A stretch of DNA of 33,609 nt from an uncultured Opitutaceae bacterium (GCA_903919205.1 CAIXHE010000004.1:1-33609); one strand, 5' to 3'. Shown: positions 1 through 9,375, counted from the first letter of the stretch. The notes: generated by a model not told the origin, from the sequence alone. Made by a program: numbers and translations.

Positions 1-2905
1 CGCGTCCGTTGCCATCGGGCACGAAGTTAGCGTCAGGGGTCCAGTTCAGCCGATTGGCGATGTTCTTGACGTTGACCTGGGCCCTGAGGGTCTTCGTGCC
101 CCACTTGAAGGGGTAGGAGAGCTCGCCATCCAGACGGACGAACACGGGGGCCCGCCAGACGCTCGGGGCCTCCTGGAACACACCCTGCCCAAATCCATCG
201 CCGATCTGTACCGCGTCGTGGTAGATGACGCCCAGTCCGACATCGAGGCCCTTCAGGGGTCCGTCGATGTGGTTGAATGTGAATTTGTTCCAAAGGCTGG
301 CCTCGTGCGGCGGCACACCGCTCAACGTTTCCCCGTTCATCCAAGGCTCGGCCCTGACCACCGTCACCTTCGTATAGCTGTAACTGAAGATCAGGTTGTC
401 GTCGCGAATCGGCACGTAGTTCACCGAGAACTCGGCAGTTTGGCTCTTCGCGATACCGTTGAAGACGGTGAGCCCATATTGGTCGAAGAGCTCCGGCTGC
501 CCGCCAGCACCCAGGATCGGGGTCCCGGTGGCCGGATTGGTGATCTGCTGCTTGGGGTATTCGCTCGGGTTGATGGTCGTGAGGTCAACGCTCGGGTCGC
601 TGTAGGAAATCCCCAGTTCCTTTGTCGAGGAAAACGAGAGGGTCCCCGAAAGCCGCCCGCCGAGGAAGCTGAACTTGCTGCCCACCTCGACGCTTCGGCC
701 CTCGTTCACGGGAGCGGCCTGGTTGAGCTGGTTCGCAGCCCGGGACCACTCGTACCAGAAGTTGTCCGCATACGAGGCGTACACGTTGATCGACGGCGTG
801 ATGTTGAAGATTATGCCTACCTGGGGCGATACCGGGTTGTATTTCGAGGGCGTGGGCGACTGCCTGTAGTCCTGCTTGCTCACGCTCTCGTCGCGCACGG
901 CGCCGAGGATCTCGACCTTGTCGTCGAAAAGCTGGAGTTGGGCGGTGGCGGTGCTCGACCAATATTTGATGTCCTGGGTGAGGCCGTAGTAGTTCTCGAG
1001 CACGTTCGCCATCACCTCGGGTCCGGTCACGTGGGCATCCCGGGTCTGCCTGGTGTCGGCGTTGTAGATGTAATAGCCGCCGAAGGCCCGCTCCGTGCCC
1101 GCGCCCCAGATCGTCCCCGGGTTCATGGTGCCGACGGAAAGCAGGCTTCCGTTGGGTCCCCGGACGTTGTTCGTAAACCCGTAGCCGAAGTTCGGAGCCG
1201 AACCATAGGTGAGGTCAACATAGGAGGGTCCCCATGTCGTTGCCGACCATCCGCTCGGATAGGGCTTGGGGTTCAATCCGTCATCGGTCGTCTTCTCGTT
1301 GGGGCCCGCGTCGTAGTACTTCTGGACGCCGTACTCCTCGCTCAGAAGGACACGCAGCTTGGCAACCCTCCCGAAATCTAAGTTGTTCGTCCAATCGACG
1401 GTGTTGATTTGGTTGGTATTGCGAAGCACATAGGCCATCAGCGAGTAATAGTAACTGTCGGGTCCAGCCAGAGGGATTGAAGTAAGGGCGGAGGGCAGCG
1501 TGATATCCGACGGGGTGAAGAAGTTGGAACCGGCTAGATTGTTGAAAGTCGGCGGGGCGCTGTAGTTGAGCAGATAGCCCGTGTTTGCGGCGTAGTTTCC
1601 GCCACCCGCAGCCCACGTGGCTCCCGTCCAGTTGGCCGGATTTGGGTTGGTGGCGTCGAAGGTCGCCCACGATGTGTCCGAGCCGCGGGTCCCCTGCTCG
1701 CCCAGAAGCGGAATCAGGGCCCTGGCACGATCGTCCACCCAAGAGATGTTCACCTTCAGATCTGAATCAGCGAGGATGCCCTTCCCGTTCTTGACGATCG
1801 ATTCACGCAGCCCGGCGCTGATGTCCACCGTGTCCGAATTCCATGTTCCATTATCCTGCGACACGTTCGATGAATACGGATCCTTCAGCCAGACCGCACC
1901 GGGGCCGCCTATGACCGCGTCCGGCGTGACGTGTGAGGGATCGTCGCCCTTGGCAATGGTGAGGGCCTGCTGGGCCGGGGTCTGCGAATTGTACCACTTC
2001 AGGTAATTTGCGTCCAAGGGCCCATATCCCGTGACGGTGCCTACGAACGAGTAGGGCATGCCCGCGAAAACGCCGCGGTTCTTGGTGTCGTCCTTGCCGT
2101 ATTGGAGCGTGACCGTCGTCCGGTCGTTCGGCTTGTAGACGACCGAGGCGTCGACCGTGTAGCCGTTGATGTGCGTACCCTGCCTACGGGAGCCCTGGTC
2201 ATCCAGGGAGCCCGTGAGGCGCAGGGCCAGCTTCTGGTCAGAACCGATCGGCGTGTTGTAGTCGAATCGCGACTCGAAGTTGCCCCACTGCCCCACCTGC
2301 TGTGTCACCGATCCGAACTCCTTCGTCGGATCCGCCTTGCGGGTGGTGATGTTGATGACACCGCCCGGCTGCGACTCGCCGTAGGCAATGGCCGAGGCGC
2401 CGCGGATGATCTCGATGCTCTCGACCTGCTCCCATGCGGGTGTGCGGTACGTGGCAACGCCGTCCATCATGAAGAAGTTCGATGGAAGTCCCCGAACCGA
2501 GAACGTCTGGTCACGCGTGGTCGGACTGGCGCTGTCCGAGATGTTCACGCCGGCAATGTAGCTCAGCGCGTCCCCCAGGTTCTGGGTTCCCGTGTCCCGA
2601 AGAAATTCGTTGGTCACGATGTTTAGGGTGAAGGGCAGGTCCTTCACGGGAGTGTTCATCTTGGTCCCACCGAGCGTGTTCTCGGACTGGTAGCCGTTCG
2701 TTGAGTCGGCGGATACGGTGAAGGGGTCGAGCGAGGTGATGTCCTCTGTCGCCGGCGCCGCACCTTGGGGTGCAACCGCCGAGGCGGTAGGATTGTCCGT
2801 CGGGGCCTGTTGGGCCGAGGTAGTCATCGCGAGGAGGGTCAATCCCATCGCGAGGGACGCATGCCTAGCGATGCATCCGCGGGTACTAAACGTCATCTTC
2901 TTCAT
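1..2905 (-). CDS. TonB-dependent outer-membrane receptor, 3' end cut off by window
   Basis: Outer-membrane, TonB-energised receptor that probably imports oligosaccharides released by the neighbouring galactosidases. About 968 codons are visible, and the frame is still open at the left edge, so the last C-terminal strand(s) are missing. The ATG at 2905 begins MKKMTF. A hydrophobic signal peptide follows, ending near TTSA/QQ (about residue 31). A TonB-box-like segment (DPFTVSADST) lies near residues 60-70, then a plug domain with the usual MDGVATYRTPAWEQVESIEI stretch, then a long barrel rich in aromatic turn motifs. An in-frame ATG three codons in (2896) is an alternative start, and neither has a strong Shine-Dalgarno. 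No SusD partner is present, so this is a stand-alone TBDR rather than a SusCD pair. A 16-bp palindrome lies about 150 bp upstream. The sugar substrate is inferred from neighbours only. Confidence 0.9.
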   Translation of the reverse strand, partial: MKKMTFSTRGCIARHASLAMGLTLLAMTTSAQQAPTDNPTASAVAPQGAAPATEDITSLDPFTVSADSTNGYQSENTLGGTKMNTPVKDLPFTLNIVTNEFLRDTGTQNLGDALSYIAGVNISDSASPTTRDQTFSVRGLPSNFFMMDGVATYRTPAWEQVESIEIIRGASAIAYGESQPGGVINITTRKADPTKEFGSVTQQVGQWGNFESRFDYNTPIGSDQKLALRLTGSLDDQGSRRQGTHINGYTVDASVVYKPNDRTTVTLQYGKDDTKNRGVFAGMPYSFVGTVTGYGPLDANYLKWYNSQTPAQQALTIAKGDDPSHVTPDAVIGGPGAVWLKDPYSSNVSQDNGTWNSDTVDISAGLRESIVKNGKGILADSDLKVNISWVDDRARALIPLLGEQGTRGSDTSWATFDATNPNPANWTGATWAAGGGNYAANTGYLLNYSAPPTFNNLAGSNFFTPSDITLPSALTSIPLAGPDSYYYSLMAYVLRNTNQINTVDWTNNLDFGRVAKLRVLLSEEYGVQKYYDAGPNEKTTDDGLNPKPYPSGWSATTWGPSYVDLTYGSAPNFGYGFTNNVRGPNGSLLSVGTMNPGTIWGAGTERAFGGYYIYNADTRQTRDAHVTGPEVMANVLENYYGLTQDIKYWSSTATAQLQLFDDKVEILGAVRDESVSKQDYRQSPTPSKYNPVSPQVGIIFNITPSINVYASYADNFWYEWSRAANQLNQAAPVNEGRSVEVGSKFSFLGGRLSGTLSFSSTKELGISYSDPSVDLTTINPSEYPKQQITNPATGTPILGAGGQPELFDQYGLTVFNGIAKSQTAEFSVNYVPIRDDNLIFSYSYTKVTVVRAEPWMNGETLSGVPPHEASLWNKFTFNHIDGPLKGLDVGLGVIYHDAVQIGDGFGQGVFQEAPSVWRAPVFVRLDGELSYPFKWGTKTLRAQVNVKNIANRLNWTPDANFVPDGNGR

Positions 2906-3244
2906 TTGGCTTGGGGTGGTTGATGCCGGGGGATGGGTGGTCCTCCGGCGACTTGGGGTTAGCAGTTGCCTATCTCGGGAATTCCAAGCTGAACTCGGTC
3001 TTCCCGAGGGAGCCTTAGCTTCACGACCGTTGGCACGGAAGGTCCGGTTTACTGGACGTTGAATTCAACGTTCGCCCGAACTGCGCACGGCGAACCACGG
3101 ATCTCCCTGGAGCCTCGAACACCCTGCGCCGGCGGATACTGCCGGAGGCTCGCAACCCGCGAGGGCCCGAGAGTTCCGTCCCTAAGCCCAACGCCTCGGC
3201 TTCACGGGTGGCGACCGCCTTAGCTAGGCCGCCGGAGCGCCCGC
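2906..3244. other. Intergenic region upstream of the first TBDR
   Basis: This 339-bp gap separates the alpha-galactosidase stop from the TBDR start. It holds a perfect 16-bp palindrome (3056-3071), listed separately, and must contain the TBDR promoter if that gene is not read through from the hydrolase gene. Open frames on both strands here are short and show no protein-like pattern. A small inverted repeat (CTCGC/GCGAG around 3147-3161) is too weak to call a terminator. Confidence 0.5.
3056..3071. promoter_or_regulatory. Candidate LacI-type operator (perfect 16-bp palindrome)
   Basis: The sequence ACGTTGAATTCAACGT is a perfect palindrome about 150 bp upstream of the TBDR start. It contains the half-site TTCAACGT on each strand, the same core found in three other gaps of this locus (8012, 13082, 13245). 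LacI-family operators are typically palindromes with a central CG in an AACGTT-like core. Binding by the LacI protein encoded at 8191-9327 is an inference. Confidence 0.5.
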
Positions 3245-5443
3245 CTAGTCCACGCGCTCGAGCCAAACCACCTGTGAGGAAATCGCCTTGTGCACGGTTG
3301 GGATGATGCCCGTGGCCGCCAGGTCCGTGCCGCTGATCACGCTTCCCAACTGGGGCATCGCCGGAACTCCCCCCTCGCCGAGATCGAGTTCGCTCAACCG
3401 GTACTTGGCCTGCGGGTCCAATCCCCCTGGCCGGACCGCGTCCGGAGCTCCGTCGGCGACCTGGAAAACAAACATGGCTGCGCGGCTCTTGTCCTGCGAG
3501 ACATAGTCAATCACCGAGCGCGGCCCCGAGTGCGGAGATTCCATTCGGTAGAGATCGCCGAACTGCACGACGTCGCGGAGCTTGTCCTTGTAGACTTCCA
3601 CCGCGACGGCTGCCTGCCGACTCTCCTCCGGCGTGAGTTTCGAAAGGTCCAGGTCGATGCCCATTCGGGCGCTCATGGCCACGTCGAGGGCAAACTTGAT
3701 GGAGCGACCGCCCGAATGGGTGACATGCCCCGAGATCGCTAGGGCCGGGAAGAACGTCGAATAGTCCCACTGCATCACCACGCGCCGGAGGGGATCGGTG
3801 TTGTCGCTCGGCCAGAACTCGTCGAAGTGCTTCAGGGTTCCCAGGTCCACGCGCCCGCCACCGCCCGAGCACAGCATCATTTCCACGGCTGGATGGCGTT
3901 TCTCGACCTCGGCCATGAGCCCGTCGAGCGCCCTCACGTAGTCGATTCCGAGGTTGGACTGGCGGTCCTTGGGCAGCCAGGAGGATCCCGGCTGGGTCAC
4001 GTATCGATTCGAGTCCCACTTCACATAGGAGACGCCCGGGTTGTCGCGCAGCAGGGTGTCGATGACCCCGGATTCATACTGGGCCACGGCTGGACGCGTC
4101 AGGTCGAGTACCAGCTGGTTGCGCTGTAGCTCGAGGGCCCTCCCCGGCTCCCTGATCACCCAGTCCGGATGGGCCAGGTAAAGCTCGCTCCTAGGATTCA
4201 CCATCTCGGGCTCGATCCAGATGCCGAACCGCAGGCCGCGGTTGCGGGCCTCGTCGGCAAGATGGCTGATCCCCCGGGGAAGCTTCGCCGGGTTGACGCT
4301 CCAGTCCCCCAGGCCCTGGGTGTCGTCGTTTCTGGGAAACCGGGTTCCAAACCATCCGTCGTCGAGAAGGAAGAGCTCCATTCCAAGGTCCTTCGCGCGG
4401 TCAAAGAGCGAGACGATCTTTCCCTCGTCGAAGGCGAACCCGGTGGCCTCCCAGTTGTTGAGAAGGACAGCCCGGGGTCGGTCGCCGTCGCGGAGAGCGT
4501 ACCTGCGTATCCAACGGTGGAGGTTGCGACTGAGCTGACCCACCCCCTGGTCGCTCCAAGCCCAGCGCATGACCGGGGTCGCGAACAGGACTCCGGGATC
4601 GAGGCGGTACGCCTGGCCGTACGGATTGATTCCGGCTAGGAGGCGCGTCGCGCCGAGCCCGTTGTCGTCGAATGCAAACTGGAAGCTACCGGACCAGTCG
4701 AGCATTCCAGCCCACGTCTCGCCGGCCGCCTCGCGGACGGCGGCGCCCACGCCCAAAAGGAAAAAGGGCGGCCGAAAGCGGTCGGCCCTCACGAGGGTCT
4801 TCGAGTCCAGGACCTTGATTCCTGGAGACAGCCGCTCGGAGAGCGGGTTCATCTCATTTGCCCAGTCACCGTGGAATTGGGTAAGCCAGAGGTCTCCGGT
4901 CATCTGAGGAGACGATGACGCAAAGCGCTCGAGCACGATGGCGCCCGGCTCGGTATGGCGGATCTCCGAAGACTGCTCGATGACGTCGAACCCGGCGTAG
5001 GCCCTGAACACCAGCTCGACGTCGACTGGATAGACGGGGTCTCGCAGCTTGATGCGCGTCTCCTTGACACCCGGGGACGGGCTGCCGGCCTGCTCGCCAA
5101 CAAACTCAAGGTCCGTCGAGTTGTTCCCGTCGGCGTGTATGATGCTCAGCGCCGGTTCGAACGCGTAGCGGGTCCCCGAGGGGGGATAGGCCTCGGTGAG
5201 GCTCCCTCCCCCCGAGCCCTCTGTCTGCAGCGCGGGGATCTCCTGCGATCCGAACCTCAGGTTGTAGAGCCGGCTGTCCGGGCCGACGTAGAGGTCGTAG
5301 ACGGCGTGCTCGGTGCCGACGTGGATCACCCTTCGGGCGCCGGACTCCGGGAGGACCGCGGGCGCCCCCGCCCGCACGGAGGCCAGGGCCGCCATGACCC
5401 AACCCATGCAAAGCCCGTAGCGGAGGAGGCGGTAGGTAATCAT
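3245..5443 (-). CDS. GH36 alpha-galactosidase, secreted
   Basis: Retaining alpha-galactosidase that releases terminal alpha-linked galactose. The 732-residue length is normal for full-size bacterial GH36. Visible parts are a signal peptide (about residues 1-25, ending VRAGA), an N-terminal beta-sandwich to about residue 320, a TIM barrel from about 330 to 620 and a C-terminal beta domain. The nucleophile motif KWDSNR puts the catalytic Asp at about D477. The acid/base motif WPSDNTD puts the second Asp at about D547. The 70-residue spacing is that of characterised GH36 enzymes, and the CSGGGGR motif lies between them. The signal peptide indicates an exported enzyme. It follows the GH35 gene by about 40 bp on the same strand, so the two are probably co-transcribed. 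There is no clear Shine-Dalgarno before the ATG. Confidence 0.93.
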   Translation of the reverse strand: MITYRLLRYGLCMGWVMAALASVRAGAPAVLPESGARRVIHVGTEHAVYDLYVGPDSRLYNLRFGSQEIPALQTEGSGGGSLTEAYPPSGTRYAFEPALSIIHADGNNSTDLEFVGEQAGSPSPGVKETRIKLRDPVYPVDVELVFRAYAGFDVIEQSSEIRHTEPGAIVLERFASSSPQMTGDLWLTQFHGDWANEMNPLSERLSPGIKVLDSKTLVRADRFRPPFFLLGVGAAVREAAGETWAGMLDWSGSFQFAFDDNGLGATRLLAGINPYGQAYRLDPGVLFATPVMRWAWSDQGVGQLSRNLHRWIRRYALRDGDRPRAVLLNNWEATGFAFDEGKIVSLFDRAKDLGMELFLLDDGWFGTRFPRNDDTQGLGDWSVNPAKLPRGISHLADEARNRGLRFGIWIEPEMVNPRSELYLAHPDWVIREPGRALELQRNQLVLDLTRPAVAQYESGVIDTLLRDNPGVSYVKWDSNRYVTQPGSSWLPKDRQSNLGIDYVRALDGLMAEVEKRHPAVEMMLCSGGGGRVDLGTLKHFDEFWPSDNTDPLRRVVMQWDYSTFFPALAISGHVTHSGGRSIKFALDVAMSARMGIDLDLSKLTPEESRQAAVAVEVYKDKLRDVVQFGDLYRMESPHSGPRSVIDYVSQDKSRAAMFVFQVADGAPDAVRPGGLDPQAKYRLSELDLGEGGVPAMPQLGSVISGTDLAATGIIPTVHKAISSQVVWLERVD

Positions 5444-5482
5444 ATTTTAATTCGAGGGAAAATGGGGCGCGAGCGTCCTCGT

Positions 5483-7876
5483 TCAGGGCCGACCCGAGAT
5501 GCTCTTAGCCCCATCCGCCGCCTCGGCGAGACCGAAGGGCGACGCCGACAGGTAAACCCGAACATCCTTGATCCCTCCGGGCGCAGTGGTCGGGTTGGGT
5601 CGGGCGACGAGAAGCACCTCGCGCACCTCGCCTGTAGCTCCCATATCGACCACCACATGGTGGGGATGGGGCGAGTGCGAGGACCGAGCGGTGATCCAGT
5701 ACGTGGACGCCTGCCCGTCGAGAAGGTTCTCGGCCGAGCCGTTCTCCTGCTCGAGTTCCTCGCTGTCGGTCCATACGATGCGCCATGAGGCCTTGCTCAG
5801 GTTCCTCCCCCTGGCGTCGATGGCGGAGAGGTCGGAAAGCGCCGCAGCGTCGCCGCCGTCGAAGGCGTCGAGGCTTTCCACGCAGAGATACCGTCCGGCG
5901 CTGCCGGCGGGCAGCGCGAGGGCCAGCGAGTCCTGGCCCGGAGCGAACGAGCCCGTTGCACGGGTCGCACCCGCGGCATCAAAGGCACCGACGGCCCGGG
6001 AGCTTCTAGCGAAGTCCAGGTCAGGATGGAGCTCGTCCAGGATGGGTGTTGCCCGTCCGCTAAGCTGCCTTCTTGACGGCCCGACCAGATCGAGGACCAC
6101 CACCTCGTTCACTCCTCGGTGCAGCCAGACGCCTGGCAGGTACGCCGTCTGCGTGGGGCCGATATTCCAATAGCGCCCAAGGCCGTGTCCGTTGACCCAC
6201 ACCAGGCCCTTTCCCCAGCCCCTCATGTCGAGGAACGTGTCCGCGGGCTCCCCGATGGAAAAATGGCCCCGGTAAAAACCCGGGCCCGCGTGCGTTCGCG
6301 TCTCGAACCTGAGGCCCTCCATGAAAGCCGGATCGAACGGTAGGCTGGTCACGCTCCAGCCCGTCAGCTGCGAGGGCTCGCCGCCCGAGCCCGAGAACGA
6401 GACCGGCGGATGGAGGCCCTTCCTGTCAAAGGTCTCCTCGCCGAAATTCACGCGGCCCATCGCCTCCACGAGTATATCCATCCTCATCGCGCGATCTCTC
6501 CGGGGCAGATCAATGGCGGAGCGCCCCACCCTGCGGTCGAGGACGCCGGCAAGGGTCCCGTCGAGATAGACCCAGGCGAAGTCGTGCACCTCGCCGACCG
6601 TCAGCCTCCCCGCGGGACCCGCTGAAAGCGGCCTCGAATACAGGATGTCGCCACGTCCCTGCCCGTAGTCCTCCATGCTCAGGGGCAGCTCGCTGGGGCG
6701 GGCGTGGCCGGGAAGGCCCTCGATGCAGGAGGCCCATTCAGGGAGGTCGAAGGCCCCGATCTCCATAACAGGATTCGGCTCGGGTGCCTGAGGGAGTGTC
6801 TCGTCGGGTCCAAGATGGGCCGCGATGACCCTGCGAATGGCTTCAAACTTGGGCGTCACCCAGCCAGCCTCACTGATCGGCGCATCGTAGTCGTAACTCG
6901 AGGTGTCGGGCACGAAGGGGCGGTCCGCCCCGGACCACTGGCCAAAGCTGGTTCCGCCATGTGCCATGTAGATGCTGAAGGACTCGTGGTGGCTGAGCAT
7001 GTAATCGAGGTCCGACACGATGGGGGCGATCGCCCCGGTTCGGTGGCGCCTCCCCCAGCTGTCAAACCAGGCGGGGTAGTATTCACCGTTCATCAGCGGG
7101 CCCGACCCCTGCAGCTTCCTGAGCGCCTCGAAGGAGGCCTGGGCGGATCCAGGCCCGAAGTTGACCACCTGGAACAGGCGGGGCCGATAGCACTTCCCAA
7201 GCGCCCAGGCCGGGTCGCAGGCAAAGAGGGGTACCGTGAAGCCTCCCTCCCTCAGCGCCGCGGCAAGCGCGTCGATGTAGACTGTGTCGCTGCCGTAGGA
7301 GCCGAATTCATTCTCCACCTGGACCATGAGGATCGGGCCTCCCCTGGTGACCTGGAGCGGCGCAAGCACGCGGCCCACTTCCCTCAGGTAACGCGTGGCA
7401 GGTCCCATAAACGGGGCGTCGCTTGACCTGAGCGCCATGCCCGGCTTCGTGAGGAGCCACCACGGAAGTCCGCCCATTTCCCATTCGGCGCATGAGTACG
7501 GGCCGGGCCTAAGGAGCACCCAGAGGCCCTCGCTCTGAGCGATCCGGCAGAAATCGGCGACATCCGCCTGGCCGGACCAGTCGAACCGGCCCTCCTCCCA
7601 CTCGTGAAAATTCCAGAAAAGGTAGACGCAAACGGTGTTCAGACCGAGCGCGCGGCACAGCCTGAGGCGGTGACGCCAGTACTCCCTCGGAACCCGGGCG
7701 AAATGAACCTCCCCACAGCGGATGACCAGCGGGCGGCCATCGAGGAGAAAGTCGCTCGCACCAATCGAGAATTGATGGGTCGCGGGGAGGGGCTGCGCCC
7801 CCTGTTCAGCCGCGCCTACCCGCAGGGCCGCGCCCGCGAGAAGCAAGGCGAGCGCAGCCCTGAAGGGCTTCTGCAT
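5483..7876 (-). CDS. GH35 beta-galactosidase with C-terminal discoidin-like module
   Basis: Retaining beta-galactosidase acting on terminal beta-galactosyl residues, predicted exported. I chose the ATG at 7876 (MQKPFRA) because it starts directly at a signal peptide (ALALLLAGAALRVGA). The frame stays open upstream to 8281, but that part has no protein-like character. From this start the protein is 797 residues. The acid/base is E190 in VQVENEFGSYG and the nucleophile is E265 in NGEYYPAWFDSWG. The MAHGGTSFG and SYDYDAPISEAG motifs are typical of GH35. A jelly-roll domain with GWGKGLVWVNGHGLGRYW lies near residues 550-610, and an F5/8 type C-like segment fills about 690-797. That last module seems to stop early, without the usual final strands. 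An upstream ATG (MQSQGPT) is a less likely start. Confidence 0.92.
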   Translation of the reverse strand: MQKPFRAALALLLAGAALRVGAAEQGAQPLPATHQFSIGASDFLLDGRPLVIRCGEVHFARVPREYWRHRLRLCRALGLNTVCVYLFWNFHEWEEGRFDWSGQADVADFCRIAQSEGLWVLLRPGPYSCAEWEMGGLPWWLLTKPGMALRSSDAPFMGPATRYLREVGRVLAPLQVTRGGPILMVQVENEFGSYGSDTVYIDALAAALREGGFTVPLFACDPAWALGKCYRPRLFQVVNFGPGSAQASFEALRKLQGSGPLMNGEYYPAWFDSWGRRHRTGAIAPIVSDLDYMLSHHESFSIYMAHGGTSFGQWSGADRPFVPDTSSYDYDAPISEAGWVTPKFEAIRRVIAAHLGPDETLPQAPEPNPVMEIGAFDLPEWASCIEGLPGHARPSELPLSMEDYGQGRGDILYSRPLSAGPAGRLTVGEVHDFAWVYLDGTLAGVLDRRVGRSAIDLPRRDRAMRMDILVEAMGRVNFGEETFDRKGLHPPVSFSGSGGEPSQLTGWSVTSLPFDPAFMEGLRFETRTHAGPGFYRGHFSIGEPADTFLDMRGWGKGLVWVNGHGLGRYWNIGPTQTAYLPGVWLHRGVNEVVVLDLVGPSRRQLSGRATPILDELHPDLDFARSSRAVGAFDAAGATRATGSFAPGQDSLALALPAGSAGRYLCVESLDAFDGGDAAALSDLSAIDARGRNLSKASWRIVWTDSEELEQENGSAENLLDGQASTYWITARSSHSPHPHHVVVDMGATGEVREVLLVARPNPTTAPGGIKDVRVYLSASPFGLAEAADGAKSISGRP

Positions 7877-8011
7877 AGGTCCCCAGCGATCGGTTCGCGT
7901 CACGGAAGCCGTCGGGCCTTGGGATTGCATGGGTGGAGGCAGTGTATTTAGGCGCGCGAGCGGGCCTTGGATGTGCGTCGAAGGCTCCCAAAGAGGGGCC
8001 CGCAACGCCCA

Positions 8012-8023
8012 CTCAACGTAAAG
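8012..8023. promoter_or_regulatory. Candidate LacI-type operator upstream of GH35 gene
   Basis: The sequence CTCAACGTAAAG is an imperfect dyad around a central CG, about 136 bp upstream of the GH35 start. It shares the ten bases TCAACGTAAA with the site at 13245-13256 and the TCAACGT core with the palindromes at 3056 and 13082. Regulation by the adjacent LacI protein is an inference. Confidence 0.42.
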
Positions 8024-8115
8024 GTACCGGAAGATTGTCTCCCGACAGAGACTCTGCGATCTCGAGCCTCGGAATTGAGTGTATTGGGTAATCGAATATT
8101 TGTTGATTGTCCCAC

Positions 8116-8149
8116 GTGCGCCTTGGGAGGGTAAGCCCAAGGCGCACGA
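8116..8149 (-). terminator. Hairpin terminator candidate after lacI
   Basis: A 13-bp perfect stem (CGTGCGCCTTGGG pairing with CCCAAGGCGCACG) with an 8-base loop lies about 42 bp past the lacI stop codon. There is no following T-run on the minus strand, so it is not a textbook intrinsic terminator. Stem length, GC content and position still make transcription termination or 3'-end protection the best reading. It would separate the LacI operon from the GH35-GH36 operon. Confidence 0.6.
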
Positions 8150-8190
8150 AACTCGGGTCCGTGCTTCATGTGCCCGTGGCCTCACGCCTC

Positions 8191-9327
8191 CTAGGCCCCC
8201 ACGCCGGAGCCCCGCTGGGTGAGGGCTACCCGCTCCTCCGTGCCCCCCTCGCACCCGTCCGTCGAACCTTCCGGCACCCACACGCCCTCGATCTGCAAGG
8301 TCCGCTGAACCTTGGGTATGCCCTTTTCACCACGGTGCAGCTGCGCGATCACCAGATCCACCGCAGCGGCGCCCACCGCCTCGTTGCGCTGGTCCACCCC
8401 GAAATCCGGGGTAAACCCTTTGTGGTAGTCCAGGGCGCACACGCGCAGGCGGCTCTCGCCGCCCCTCCAATCGAGAAAGCGGTATATGTTGAGCATGTCT
8501 GTGGTGAGCAGCACGTCCGGATTGTAGCGCAGCATCCATCTTTCGATCTCCGGAAACGAGCCCTCTGGGAGGAAGTTTTCGCTGCGACCCACGTAGCATA
8601 CTGGGATCCGGTCGGCAGCAGGCTGCTCGAAGCTGCCGGCCTGTATGCCCGCGCCGAAACTCCACGCCAGGAGCCGGTCGAGCCCGGCCGGAAGGATGGC
8701 GCCTGGCCTGCGAAATCCCGCGGCGAAAAGTCGATTGAGGGCGAGTTGACCGCTGGAGTGGAGATTGCCGATCGCCACGTGGAACGGAGGGTCGGGGTAC
8801 CGGATGCCGAGGACCCCGCAAGCGAAGCTCGAGCCGAACTCGAGGTAGGCCGGGTCGAGCGTGGTCGTCTCGCCGGTCGTCGCTAGGTACACGACGCCCT
8901 GGACGCCGCGGGCCTGAAGTACGCTCTTCAGCCGTGCCGGGGAGAGCGTCTGCTCGGCCAAGTTGAACACCTCGAGGTTGTAGCCAAGATCCAGCGCGCG
9001 CTGCCGAGCGCCCCAAAGGTGCTTCCTCGGGGCGTGCTGCTCGGCCAACTCGCTCGTAGGCTTGTTCAGAACAATGGCGAGGTTGGGGCACGGGTGCCTA
9101 CCGCTGGCGCGCACGAGCGACAGCATCCGCGCGAGCTCCGCATCCGGCCGCCATCCGAGCTGCCGAGCGACCGCCTGCACCTTGACGCGGGTCTCCTCGG
9201 AGATGCTCGGCTGGTTCCTTAGCGCATAGGAGACGGTCGAGCGGGAACATCCGAGCTTGGCAGCGATCACGCGGAGCGGCAGGGATTTGCCCTGGGGACG
9301 TCCATCCTCGGTTCGTTTGTTTTTCAT
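8191..9327 (-). CDS. LacI-family transcriptional regulator
   Basis: DNA-binding regulator of 378 residues, probably the local controller of the galactoside genes. The N-terminal helix-turn-helix is clear: IAAKLGCSRSTVSYALRNQ (about residues 21-39), followed by the hinge-preceding SISEETRVKVQAVARQLGW. The rest is a periplasmic-binding-protein-like sensor domain (about 75-370) resembling GalR/CcpA-type regulators. The ATG at 9327 (MKNKRTEDGR) places a short basic tail before the HTH. No clear Shine-Dalgarno is seen. It lies 48 bp after the symporter gene on the same strand and is the last gene before the strong hairpin. Likely targets are the TCAACGT-containing palindromes near 3056, 8012, 13082 and 13245. 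The effector is probably a galactoside, but this cannot be read from sequence. Confidence 0.93.
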   Translation of the reverse strand: MKNKRTEDGRPQGKSLPLRVIAAKLGCSRSTVSYALRNQPSISEETRVKVQAVARQLGWRPDAELARMLSLVRASGRHPCPNLAIVLNKPTSELAEQHAPRKHLWGARQRALDLGYNLEVFNLAEQTLSPARLKSVLQARGVQGVVYLATTGETTTLDPAYLEFGSSFACGVLGIRYPDPPFHVAIGNLHSSGQLALNRLFAAGFRRPGAILPAGLDRLLAWSFGAGIQAGSFEQPAADRIPVCYVGRSENFLPEGSFPEIERWMLRYNPDVLLTTDMLNIYRFLDWRGGESRLRVCALDYHKGFTPDFGVDQRNEAVGAAAVDLVIAQLHRGEKGIPKVQRTLQIEGVWVPEGSTDGCEGGTEERVALTQRGSGVGA

Positions 9328-9375
9328 GGGGTCATTTGGGTCAAAGGGTGTGCGCGGCGTTATGTCGGCAGGGTT

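Larger units (their letters stand above)
7877..8190. other. Intergenic region between lacI and the GH35 gene
   Basis: This 314-bp gap holds a strong hairpin (8116-8149), an AT-rich stretch (about 8080-8112) that could carry the GH35 promoter, a small GTCTC/GAGAC dyad (8037-8052) and an operator-like site (8012-8023). No convincing gene is present, although the GH35 frame stays open across it. Confidence 0.55.

Noticed and set aside
321-330. CTCAACGTTT, resembling the operator core
   Set aside because: It lies inside the first TBDR coding region and has no extended symmetry. The bare 7-mer is expected a few times by chance in a window this size.
218-1381. 387-codon open frame on the plus strand opposite the first TBDR
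   Set aside because: The minus-strand TBDR reading is protein-like throughout; this frame is its shadow.
3147-3161. CTCGC/GCGAG small inverted repeat after the GH36 gene
   Set aside because: A five-base stem in GC-rich DNA is not distinguishable from chance, and no T-run follows.
7877-8281. N-terminal extension of the GH35 frame up to 8281
   Set aside because: It would cross a strong hairpin and overlap the lacI end, and it would place the signal peptide in the middle of the protein.
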